From: Arthrobacter silvisoli
GTDB lineage: Bacteria; Actinomycetota; Actinomycetes; Actinomycetales; Micrococcaceae
Length of the DNA stretch: 64,000 bases
Direction: 5' to 3'
Assembly: GCF_003369445.1 (NCBI RefSeq)
Contig: NZ_QRCU01000018.1
Location: 105,403-169,402, forward strand
Positions 19,091 through 26,881 of the stretch are shown piece after piece (the first letter of the stretch is position 1; every line of letters begins with the position of its first letter). A program made the translations under genes and the position numbers. The notes under the pieces are model-generated. The model worked only from the letters and a program-made list of their open reading frames with translations. It was not told the DNA's origin and did no database searches.

Positions 19091-20424
19091 TGTGCGGCCC
19101 TGTCTTCCCCGGAAGCGAGCAGGTAATGCCTGAACCAGGCCGCGGCCAGCCGGGCGGCCTGGGCAAGGGTCCCGGGCTCAACAAACAGGTGGCTCGCACC
19201 CGCCACCGTTTCGAGCTTGACCGGTGCGTGCATGAGCGCCATTGCTTGGCGGTTGAGCGCAAGAACCTCGGTATCGGCGCTGCCGACAATCAGCAGGGTC
19301 GGGGCACGAACCGCACCCAACCGCGCCGCTGCGAGATCCGGACGGCCTCCGCGTGAAACGACGGCGGCTATTTCGTCCCCAAGACCAGCGGCCGCCCAGA
19401 GTGCTGCGCCCGCGCCCGTACTCGCACCGAAAAAGCCGATCCGGCATGATGATGTGTCGTCTCTTCCGCCCAGCCACCGGGTTGCCGCTGTCAAACGGGC
19501 GGCGAGCAGCTCGATGTCAAAGACGTTCTTCCGATCGAATTCTTCACGGGGCGTCAGCAGGTCGAGAAGGACCGTGCCAAGGCCGGCATCCTGGAGGATC
19601 GAGGCAACAAAGCGGTTTCGGGGACTGTGGCGGCCGCTTCCGCTGCCGTGGGCGAAGATGACAATGCCGCGGCACTGGGCCGGCAGGTGCAGTGTGCCCT
19701 GGAGCCGCACCGGCCCGTCCGGGATCTCGATCTCCTCCTCGATGCTGCCACCGTTTCCTGCGGTGTCTCCCACACCCGGGCGGAGCAGCCAGCGGTCGGC
19801 GGCGTCAAGCAGGTGTTCGACTTCTTCGTCCTCGGTAGGGGTGAAATCGCGGTAGTAGTAGCCGACGGCCTGGAAATCCCGGGGCGATTGCAGGCAAACA
19901 ACCTCATCCGGTCCATCAAGCCCGGCCAACACTCCAGCCGCCGCGACGGGTACGGCCAGGACCACTTCCGCGGCCCCCAGTTTCCTGGCCACCTGGCATG
20001 CGACGCGGGCCGTCGATCCGGTTGCTATGCCGTCGTCCACGATCACCGCCGTCCGCCCGCGCAGGTCCTTGCGCGGCCGACCGCGGCGGTATCGGAGTAC
20101 ACGCGCTTCAAGGACGCGCCGTTCCCTCTTTTCCACGGCTTCCAGTTCCTCATCGCCCACCCCGGACAATGCGAGGACGGGGGAATCGAGTACCCGCGAA
20201 TTACCTTCGCCGATGGCACCCATGGCAACTTCCGGTTGGAAAGGCACCCCGAGCTTCCGCACCACTATCACGTCCAGCGGAGCCCTGAGGGCCCGCGCGA
20301 CCTCGAAGGCCACCGGGACGCCGCCCCTGGGGAGGCCCAGCACGATGACGTTGCGTCCGTGCAAGCCTGCCAATTTCCGCGCCAGGCGCCGTCCCGCGTC
20401 TGCGCGGTCCTGGAATTCAAACAT
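19087..20424 (-). CDS. Phosphoribosyltransferase fused to dienelactone-hydrolase-like domain
   Basis: 445-aa two-domain protein. Residues about 1-215 are a type I phosphoribosyltransferase with LGLPRGGVPVAFEVA and the PRPP loop VIVDDGIATGSTA. Residues about 230-445 are an alpha/beta hydrolase (HGSGSGRHSPRN; nucleophile elbow GASTG; Asp in GSADTEV; His in GASHLF). I chose ATG (complement of 20422-20424) because CAGGTGGTTGTT precedes it; upstream in-frame codons add a Pro/Gln-rich tail. It resembles the DosR-regulated Rv0571c class of mycobacteria. The substrate is unknown; the PRT part may act on a base or nucleotide. Coupled to the esterase-family gene downstream. Confidence 0.85.
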   Translation of the reverse strand: MFEFQDRADAGRRLARKLAGLHGRNVIVLGLPRGGVPVAFEVARALRAPLDVIVVRKLGVPFQPEVAMGAIGEGNSRVLDSPVLALSGVGDEELEAVEKRERRVLEARVLRYRRGRPRKDLRGRTAVIVDDGIATGSTARVACQVARKLGAAEVVLAVPVAAAGVLAGLDGPDEVVCLQSPRDFQAVGYYYRDFTPTEDEEVEHLLDAADRWLLRPGVGDTAGNGGSIEEEIEIPDGPVRLQGTLHLPAQCRGIVIFAHGSGSGRHSPRNRFVASILQDAGLGTVLLDLLTPREEFDRKNVFDIELLAARLTAATRWLGGRDDTSSCRIGFFGASTGAGAALWAAAGLGDEIAAVVSRGGRPDLAAARLGAVRAPTLLIVGSADTEVLALNRQAMALMHAPVKLETVAGASHLFVEPGTLAQAARLAAAWFRHYLLASGEDRAAQ

Positions 20425-20560
20425 AACAACCACCTGACCCTGTTGTGGGAACGGGGCCCGGGAACTTCCCTGAAACCCTGCGTCCTGCCCGGTCATGGAA
20501 AACCACGGCCTCTGCTTCAGTCATGTCCGCTGCCCTCCGCGTGTTCAAGCTGTCGGCCTT

Positions 20561-21574
20561 TTACCGGCCAACAAGGGCGTCGAGAGTAGTGAAGCCGTAA
20601 CCCGCGGCACGGATGAGGTCGATGACCCTGGGAAGGGCGTCGGCGTCAAGGGTGCTGCCGTCGTCGGGGTTGGAACCGATATGCATCAGGACGATCTCCC
20701 CGGGCTGGAGGGCTGCCATGACACGGTCGGCGACAACCCGGGTGCTGATGCCCCCGCTCGTGCCCTTCCAACCCAAGGTGTCCACGGACCAGCGCACGGC
20801 GACGTAGCCGAGGTCGTTGACGGCGGCGATGGTGCGGGCGTCGTGTTCCCCATAGGGAAAACGGAACAGCGGCCGCGGGTCGGCGCCGGCAGCGCGGAGG
20901 ACTTGTTCGGCGCCCAGCACCTGCTGGGCGATCAGTCCTGCGGAGAGCCCGGTGAAGCCTGGATGGGTCATGGAGTGGTTGGCCACCCGATGGCCGGCGG
21001 CGGTGATCTGCCGGACGCCGCCCGGGTTGTTCACGGCCCAGTTCCCGGTGAGGAAGAACGTTCCCCTGACGCCTTTGGTGGAGAGGGCGGACAGGATCTT
21101 CGGCAGTCCTGCTGAGTTTGCGCCGGCGTCGAAGGTGAGGGCGACGACGCGTCCGGCGCCCGGGATCGAAGTGACGTCCTCGCCACGGAGTGCCGACGGA
21201 AAAGGCGGGGGAGTGACTGGAGGCGTGCGCACCGGCGTGGGCGGCACGGTCACCGGCGGCACGACCGGTGTTTGTCCGTCTTCCGGCGTTTCCGTCCCGG
21301 CCGGCGACGGCGGCATGGTGGGCGGGGACGACGAAGACGGCGGAGCGGTGGGCGGGAGCGACGAAGGCGCCGGCGTGGTGGCCGGGGTGGTCGCGGGTGT
21401 CGTTGTCATGCTGGATGCGGCGCCCGCGCTGGTCGCCGGCGAGGGACTTGACGACGGCGGAGTGTCGCCTTGCAGTGACAGGACCACTGCCACGGGGACG
21501 GCGAGCGCCAGCAGGGCGAGTACGAGGACGACGGGGAGTACCCGCCGTCGTGCGCCGCGGACGGGCAGGGACAT
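20561..21574 (-). CDS. Secreted polysaccharide deacetylase (NodB domain)
   Basis: 337-aa exported enzyme. The ATG (complement of 21572-21574) follows GGGAGGCCGCA. An N-terminal signal/anchor (VLPVVLVLALLALAVPVAVVL) is followed by about 100 residues of Ser/Thr/Pro linker. The NodB domain (about 140-337) has VALTFDAGANSAG, HSMTHPG (metal His pair), RFPYGEHD and VLMHIG. In motif 1 the usual second Asp is Ala (TFDAG), a variant seen in some secreted bacterial members. Expected action is N- or O-deacetylation of peptidoglycan or surface polysaccharide. Its promoter region carries a DosR-like box shared with the divergent GH65 gene. Confidence 0.85.
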   Translation of the reverse strand: MSLPVRGARRRVLPVVLVLALLALAVPVAVVLSLQGDTPPSSSPSPATSAGAASSMTTTPATTPATTPAPSSLPPTAPPSSSSPPTMPPSPAGTETPEDGQTPVVPPVTVPPTPVRTPPVTPPPFPSALRGEDVTSIPGAGRVVALTFDAGANSAGLPKILSALSTKGVRGTFFLTGNWAVNNPGGVRQITAAGHRVANHSMTHPGFTGLSAGLIAQQVLGAEQVLRAAGADPRPLFRFPYGEHDARTIAAVNDLGYVAVRWSVDTLGWKGTSGGISTRVVADRVMAALQPGEIVLMHIGSNPDDGSTLDADALPRVIDLIRAAGYGFTTLDALVGR

Positions 21575-21709
21575 TGCGGCCTCCCTTCCTTGTCCTCCGC
21601 TTTCGTGCCGGGTCTCCGTCATTCCCCGGGACCGGAGCCCCGGCTCCGGTCCGGAGTCATGTACTTCTCCGTCTTGAGGTGATCGTAGGAGCCGGGAACA
21701 GGAACCGAC

Positions 21710-21725
21710 AGGGCATAAAGGCCCA
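21710..21725 (-). promoter_or_regulatory. DosR-like box C (divergent deacetylase / GH65)
   Basis: Minus-strand reading TGGGCCTTTATGCCCT. It lies 67 bp before the GH65 fusion start at 21793 and 135 bp before the deacetylase start at 21574, so it could serve both. Confidence 0.6.
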
Positions 21726-21792
21726 AGGGCTGGCCCGGCACCCGGGCATAATGGCACTGGCTCCGCCGGGCGGCTCTTGATAGGACGGAGTC

Positions 21793-24700
21793 ATGCCCGG
21801 TTCGCCAACAGCTGCCGCAGCAAGGCCGCGCTTCGACGCCGTGATCTTCGACCTGGACGGCGTAGTAACGAACACCTCGGTCGTCCACGAGGCCGCGTGG
21901 AAGGACACCTTCGACCGTGTCCTTGCGGATGAACGGGTTCCTGGCTCTGCCGATACGAGCCCGTTCAAGGAAGAAGACTACCTGGATTACGTGGACGGGC
22001 GCCCGCGGACGGCTGGTGTTTCGGCGTTCCTGGCGGCCCGGGGAATCGAACTTCCGCCCGGCGATGAGCGGGACCCTTCCGGGGCATGGACAATCTGTGG
22101 GATCGCCGCTCTGAAGAACGAGCTCTTCATGATGCGGCTGCAGCGTGACGGTGTCCAGGCCTTCGCTGGGACGGTGGAATTCCTGCGTCGCATGCGTGCT
22201 TCCCGGGTGGCGGTCGCGCTGGCCACGTCGAGCCGGAACGCCCCCGCAGTGTTGGCAGCAGCCGGGCTCTCTGCGGAATTCGATGCCATCGTGGACGGTT
22301 CTGCGGCGGCGGACCTCCATTTGGCCGGCAAACCGGCCCCTGACCTGTTCCTTGAGGTGGCCCGTTGGCTGGGTGTCAGCCCGGTTCGCACCGTCATCGT
22401 CGAAGATGCCGTAAGCGGAATCCAGGCCGGCCGCAGGGGAGGCTTCGGACTCGTGGTGGGTATCGATCGCGTGGGCCGCAGGACTGAACTGGAAGCCGCG
22501 GGGGCGGACATCGTCCTGAAGGACGTCAGCGAGCTCGATCTTGGCCTCATCGAAACAGACCCCTGGATGCTCGTCTACGAAGGACAGGACCGTGCCCATG
22601 AGGGCCACCGGGAAGCTCTGACCACTCTGGGCAACGGCTACATGGGGGTGCGGGGAGCGGCGGTGGAATGCCCGGCCGGCTGGCGGGGATACGGCAACGG
22701 ATACCCGGGCATGTACCTGGCCGGTGTCTTCAACCGGGTTCCGGCCGTCATTGAAGGCCGGAAATTTCAGGAAGAGCACATGGTTAATGCCCCGAACTGC
22801 CTCCCTGTGGACTTCCGGCTGCGCGGGAAGCGATGGTGGTCGGACGGCGGCTTCACCGTGCGCAAGGAGCGGCGGACCCTGGACCTCCGGCGCGCAGTAC
22901 TGCGTCGGGAGGTCCTTCTGGAAGCAGACGGGAAGCTGCTGGAAGTAGACGAGGTCCGCTTCGTTTCCGCGGACTCCCCGCACCTCATGGCGATGCAGTT
23001 CACGCTGACGGCGCGCGGCTGGAACGGCGAGCTCCTCTGCCGGGGCGGCATTGATGCCGGGGTCGCGAACGCGAACACCGCTGAGCCGGCCCCGGGAGGC
23101 CGGTATCATCTGCGCGACCTGACGGAACCGGAGCAAGGGAGCGTTCTTGTTGTTGAAGCCGAGACCCTTCAGAGCAAGGTGCGCATCGCAGCCGCGTGCA
23201 CCATGCGCGTTGAGGGGCAGGAAGTCAGGCTGAAGCACGGGCGGATCGGCGCTTTCCATTACCGTACGTTCCGCATCGTGCTGGCCGCCGGAGAAAGCGT
23301 CCGCATCGCCAAGACCGTGGCCGTGGCAACATCGCGTGATCGCGCCATCGCTTCGCCCCGGACCGCGGTGCTGGACCTCCTCGGATCTCCGGCGATCGGA
23401 TTTGCCGGTCTCCTCGCCGCGCACGAGGCCGCATGGGGGCGGGCACTTGCTCCGTTCAGGATCCGCACGGACGCCTCGGCCCAGGTCCGGCTTGTCCTGA
23501 ACCTGCACATCTTCCATCTCTTGCAGACACTTACCCGTCACACAGCCGAGCTGGATGCCGGGGTTCCCGCACGTGGCTTGCACGGCGAGGGCTACCGGGG
23601 CCATGTGTTCTGGGACGAACTGTTTGTCCTCCCGCTGCTCACAAGCCGGGTGCCGGACGTTGCACGGGGATTGCTCGACTACCGATGGCGGCGCCTGCCG
23701 GCCGCCCGCCGGGCCGCCGCGGAAAGGGGGCTCATGGGAGCGATGTTTCCCTGGCAGAGCGGAAGCGACGGCCGGGAGGAAACACCCGACTGGTTGTACA
23801 GCATCAGCTCGGGGCACTGGATTCCCGACTACTCCCACCTGCAACGGCACGTGGGTTTGGCCGTGGCGTTCAATGCATGGCAGTACTACGAGGCAACCCA
23901 GGATGCCGACTGGTTATTGACGAAGGGCGCCGACCTGATCATCGAAGTCGCCCGGTTCTTCGCTTCCAAGGCAGAGCATGATCAGGCGCAGGACCGTTTC
24001 CACCTGCGCGGCGTCGTCGGACCGGACGAATACCATACGGGCAGCCCGGACGATCCCTCGTCCGGGCTCGACGACAATGCGTACACCAACATCATGACCG
24101 CCTGGGTCTGCGATCGTGCAGCCCGGATGGTATCGGTCATCGGAAAGCACGACGCCGAAGAGCTGTCCCGGCGCCTGCAGCTTACGGACGCCGAGCTGGG
24201 GAGGTGGGAACACATTGCCCGCCGTATTTTCGTGCCGTTTCATGCGGACGGCGTCATCAGCCAGTTCGAAGGCTACGAGCGGCTCAAGGAACTGGATTGG
24301 CAACGTTACCGCCAACGGTACGGGAACATCGAGAGGCTCGATCTGATCCTCGAAGCGGAAGGTGACGGCGCCAATTCCTACCGCCTCGCCAAGCAGGCCG
24401 ACGTGCTCATGCTGCCCTACCTGCTGGGGCAGGAGGATCTGCTGTCCATCCTCGAACGCCTCGGATACACGGTCAGCCAAGAGCAACTGGCACGGACCGC
24501 TGAGTTCTACCTCGCCCGCACGTCCCACGGATCCACCTTGAGCAGGGTGGTGCACGCATCCGCATTGGCAGCCGTGGACCCTGAGAGAGCATGGGGCACC
24601 TTCCGCGACGTCCTCGACGCCGACCTGGACGATACGCAGCACGGAACAACCCGCGCGGGAATCCACCTTGGCGCCATGGCCGGTTCCATCGATCTGCTCC

Positions 24701-24975
24701 AGCGCAGCTTCGCAGGCCTTCGGATGGGCGAGGGGGTCCTCAGCTTCAATCCCCGGTTCCCCTCGGGGCTGCGCGCCTTGGGTTTCCAACTCCGCTACCG
24801 CGGCCATGCGCTGCAGGTGGATTTCGACAGTGGGCGCCTGCGGATCGAGTCCGCTCCCGGAAGGGCCGCCCCGGTACAGGTCCGTGTCGGTGGCCGGGAG
24901 GTCCCCCTGGCTGCCGGGGAAAGACTCGAGTTCAGTTTGCGGCACCTCGACGAAACGCCGGCAGCCGCTGGCTGA
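21793..24975 (+). CDS. HAD beta-phosphoglucomutase fused to GH65 disaccharide phosphorylase
   Basis: 1060-aa bifunctional cytosolic enzyme. Residues about 14-245 are a HAD domain with the nucleophile pair Asp20/Asp22 (FDLDGVVTN), LATSSRN and VEDAVSGIQAG, of beta-phosphoglucomutase type. Residues about 255-1050 are a glycoside-hydrolase-65 phosphorylase with the catalytic acid Glu746 in VVGPDEYHTG and the phosphate-loop HGSTLSRVVHA. GH65 phosphorylases split trehalose, maltose or kojibiose with phosphate into glucose and beta-glucose-1-phosphate. The HAD domain would convert the latter to glucose-6-phosphate, saving ATP. ATG 21793 follows GGACGGAGTC. A HAD/GH65-containing relative (Rv2006) belongs to the mycobacterial DosR regulon. 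Confidence 0.88.
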   Translation: MPGSPTAAAARPRFDAVIFDLDGVVTNTSVVHEAAWKDTFDRVLADERVPGSADTSPFKEEDYLDYVDGRPRTAGVSAFLAARGIELPPGDERDPSGAWTICGIAALKNELFMMRLQRDGVQAFAGTVEFLRRMRASRVAVALATSSRNAPAVLAAAGLSAEFDAIVDGSAAADLHLAGKPAPDLFLEVARWLGVSPVRTVIVEDAVSGIQAGRRGGFGLVVGIDRVGRRTELEAAGADIVLKDVSELDLGLIETDPWMLVYEGQDRAHEGHREALTTLGNGYMGVRGAAVECPAGWRGYGNGYPGMYLAGVFNRVPAVIEGRKFQEEHMVNAPNCLPVDFRLRGKRWWSDGGFTVRKERRTLDLRRAVLRREVLLEADGKLLEVDEVRFVSADSPHLMAMQFTLTARGWNGELLCRGGIDAGVANANTAEPAPGGRYHLRDLTEPEQGSVLVVEAETLQSKVRIAAACTMRVEGQEVRLKHGRIGAFHYRTFRIVLAAGESVRIAKTVAVATSRDRAIASPRTAVLDLLGSPAIGFAGLLAAHEAAWGRALAPFRIRTDASAQVRLVLNLHIFHLLQTLTRHTAELDAGVPARGLHGEGYRGHVFWDELFVLPLLTSRVPDVARGLLDYRWRRLPAARRAAAERGLMGAMFPWQSGSDGREETPDWLYSISSGHWIPDYSHLQRHVGLAVAFNAWQYYEATQDADWLLTKGADLIIEVARFFASKAEHDQAQDRFHLRGVVGPDEYHTGSPDDPSSGLDDNAYTNIMTAWVCDRAARMVSVIGKHDAEELSRRLQLTDAELGRWEHIARRIFVPFHADGVISQFEGYERLKELDWQRYRQRYGNIERLDLILEAEGDGANSYRLAKQADVLMLPYLLGQEDLLSILERLGYTVSQEQLARTAEFYLARTSHGSTLSRVVHASALAAVDPERAWGTFRDVLDADLDDTQHGTTRAGIHLGAMAGSIDLLQRSFAGLRMGEGVLSFNPRFPSGLRALGFQLRYRGHALQVDFDSGRLRIESAPGRAAPVQVRVGGREVPLAAGERLEFSLRHLDETPAAAG

Positions 24976-25014
24976 AACGGCCGGGGGCCGGGACAGCTTA
25001 TGAGGGCGTGTGCG

Positions 25015-25977
25015 TCATGAGGGCATGCGCGCGAAGACCCGGCAGACTGCGAGGCTGAACCACAGCCGAAGGTCGTGGAACCTGTCCCTGAGCAGATGGC
25101 CGGCAAAGAGCCCGCTGGGTTCCTGGTGTCCGGAAAGCCAGTCCCGCGCGAGGTCGGTTTTCTCTGTGTTGACGTCGGGCCGGACGATGCTGATGGCGTC
25201 GAGGGCGGAGACGAGGTCGGTCATCCAGAAAGGGAAGCTGAATTCGGTCCAGTCGGCGATCCGCCCTTTGTCCGGGTAGACGTCCGGTTCGAAGAACCTG
25301 TCGGCCAGCAGTGCCGCTGCCTTCCTTGCGGAAGGGTCCGCGCGATGGCCGGGGTGGGCTGCATAGGCCCTGAGCACAACCCCCGTGATGAGGTGGGAAA
25401 AAGGACGTGCCGGATCAGCGGGTATCGTGTGCATCTCGTCGAGGGCGTCGAGGTTCCGCCCCTGTGTGCGCAGAGGGAGGGCCCAGCCGCCGTCGTGCTG
25501 GCGGGAGGCTTCGAACCAACTGAACGCGAGGTCCACGCGCGGGTCGTGCGTGAACCCGGCCTTGGCCAGAAGCCCGATAAGGCCCGCAGTGTAGTTGGGG
25601 GAGTACTGGTTACCGTAGATCCCCCGAAGGTCTCCTTCCGGCGATTGATGGGAAAAGACGTATTCGGCGGCCGCGGCGAGTGCCGGGTGCCCGCTGGTAA
25701 GCCCGAACATCTCCACCAGGAACCCCAGCTGCCGGTACGTCTCGAGTAAGTCATAGTCGGTCCGGGCCCGGGGCCGCCTGCCCGGGTAGGCCCAGGACCC
25801 GTCCGCTGCCTGACGCCGCAGGATCCGGCGCGGGACCGCAAGGTCCCAGAGGGCTTCCCCGGGTGGAGCGACGGAGCCCGGGACCAGCTCCCGGGCCACC
25901 CAGTAACGCACGGCCGGATGCCCGCTCGCCAGCAGCGGGGCAAGCGGGTCGAAGCGGAGGAGGTCAATCCATGCCAT
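25015..25977 (-). CDS. Alpha/alpha-toroid protein (prenyltransferase/terpene-cyclase-like repeats)
   Basis: 320-aa protein built of helical repeats with words such as ILRRQAADGSWAYPG, SHQSPEGDLRGIYGNQ, SRQHDGGWALPL and SGHQEPSGLFAGH. These resemble the QW-type repeats of squalene/terpene cyclases and prenyltransferase beta-subunits. No catalytic DxDD or similar acid motif is evident, so enzymatic function is doubtful. No signal peptide or membrane span is seen. The gene converges on the GH65 fusion with 39 bp between stops. Upstream 25978-26088 shows nothing notable. Actinobacteria carry such genes as uncharacterised proteins. Confidence 0.65.
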   Translation of the reverse strand: MAWIDLLRFDPLAPLLASGHPAVRYWVARELVPGSVAPPGEALWDLAVPRRILRRQAADGSWAYPGRRPRARTDYDLLETYRQLGFLVEMFGLTSGHPALAAAAEYVFSHQSPEGDLRGIYGNQYSPNYTAGLIGLLAKAGFTHDPRVDLAFSWFEASRQHDGGWALPLRTQGRNLDALDEMHTIPADPARPFSHLITGVVLRAYAAHPGHRADPSARKAAALLADRFFEPDVYPDKGRIADWTEFSFPFWMTDLVSALDAISIVRPDVNTEKTDLARDWLSGHQEPSGLFAGHLLRDRFHDLRLWFSLAVCRVFARMPS

Positions 25978-26088
25978 GAATACCTCGATCTCCGTCCGGC
26001 TGACCTGATCTCCGTCCAGCGGTGCCCAAATCAGCCGGGAAAGGCAGGCAGCCCGGAGGAAGCGCCGTGCGATGGCTGAGCGCTGGGA

Positions 26089-26358
26089 CTACGGCCCTTC
26101 GCCGAGCACGGTGAGCCGTTCCCGGTATTCCTCCGCAGTAAGCTCACCCCTGGCGAAGCGTTCATCGAGGATCTGCCGGGCCCGGCTTCTTCGCTCCGCC
26201 TGGACATCCGGCCCCCGGCGCCGCTCTGTTCCGTAGCCGCCATCGCCGAGCATACGGATCATGAAGAAGACCAGAAACGAGATTCCGACGAGGGTGAGGG
26301 CTCCCCAAAGCCACATCCAGCCCATGTCCATTCCGTAGCCCCACATCATGGCCGGCAC
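26089..26358 (-). CDS. Small membrane protein with SHOCT domain
   Basis: 89-aa protein with one N-terminal membrane span (WLWGALTLVGISFLVFFMI) after a Met/Trp/Gly-rich start (MMWGYGMDMGWMW). The C-terminal SHOCT motif reads ARQILDERFARGELTAEEYRERLTVL. SHOCT is a short helical oligomerisation tail found in many envelope and stress proteins. A DosR-like box lies 57 bp upstream. The role is unknown; the Met-rich N-terminus could bind copper(I), which is speculation. Confidence 0.75.
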   Translation of the reverse strand: MPAMMWGYGMDMGWMWLWGALTLVGISFLVFFMIRMLGDGGYGTERRRGPDVQAERRSRARQILDERFARGELTAEEYRERLTVLGEGP

Positions 26359-26414
26359 CTTCCATCTCTCTGCTGGCTGTGCTTCGAGCCTTCCTCGGGG
26401 ACAGCAGGCCCGCC

Positions 26415-26430
26415 AGAGTCCAAGGGCCCG
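26415..26430 (-). promoter_or_regulatory. DosR-like box D (SHOCT protein)
   Basis: Minus-strand reading CGGGCCCTTGGACTCT, 57 bp before the SHOCT gene start at 26358. It lies just beyond the 3' end of the VOC-family gene. Confidence 0.55.
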
Positions 26431-26442
26431 GGCCGGTGCCGG

Positions 26443-26820
26443 CTAGGCACGGTCCTGCCAAAGCCCGATCACATTGCCTTCGCTGTCCCTGAAGTACGCG
26501 TTCCAGCCAGTGCCCGGGACCTCCATCTTGGCCCGGACCGTTTCACCACCCAGGAGACTGATTTGCTCCAAGGCACGGTCGATGTCTTCGACGTCGATGG
26601 TGACTACGGGCGCTTTGAGCATTTCTCCGCGGCGGAAGATTCCGCCGTTGATGGAGTGCCCGCCCGCCCCCTCACCGGCGTTGCCCGGTTCGGACGTGTC
26701 GGCGAGGCTGTACTCCATCCCGGGCAACACCTGGAACCTCCAGCCGAAGGCTGCGCCGTAGAAGTTGCGCGCACGCTCTTCGTCGTCCGCGGGAATCTCG
26801 AAATGGACCACTCCACCCAT
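26443..26820 (-). CDS. VOC-superfamily (glyoxalase-like) protein
   Basis: 125-aa single-domain protein. The ATG (complement of 26818-26820) follows GGAGGTAACAACG. It begins GGVVHFEIPADDEERARNFYGAAFGW and ends YFRDSEGNVIGLWQ, the standard beta-alpha-beta-beta-beta fold of glyoxalase/bleomycin-resistance/dioxygenase proteins. His at residue 6 and the Glu in DSEGN are usual metal-ligand positions. The substrate is unknown; members act in methylglyoxal detoxification, antibiotic binding or ring cleavage. It lies 61 bp from the stop of the large membrane protein upstream, so it could be co-transcribed. Confidence 0.82.
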   Translation of the reverse strand: MGGVVHFEIPADDEERARNFYGAAFGWRFQVLPGMEYSLADTSEPGNAGEGAGGHSINGGIFRRGEMLKAPVVTIDVEDIDRALEQISLLGGETVRAKMEVPGTGWNAYFRDSEGNVIGLWQDRA

Positions 26821-26881
26821 CGTTGTTACCTCCGGTTTCTTGCGTCCGGCGCCGCAACCCGGCGCCGGGATGGTTGCGCAT

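Noticed and set aside
20440..20475. GGGAACTTCCCT near-palindrome upstream of the phosphoribosyltransferase fusion
   Set aside because: It does not align with the 16-bp element and lacks the central TTNN spacing; kept out of the box set.
21619..23850. Long minus-strand frame opposite the GH65 fusion
   Set aside because: It has no ribosome site or recognisable domain, while the plus strand encodes a complete two-domain enzyme.
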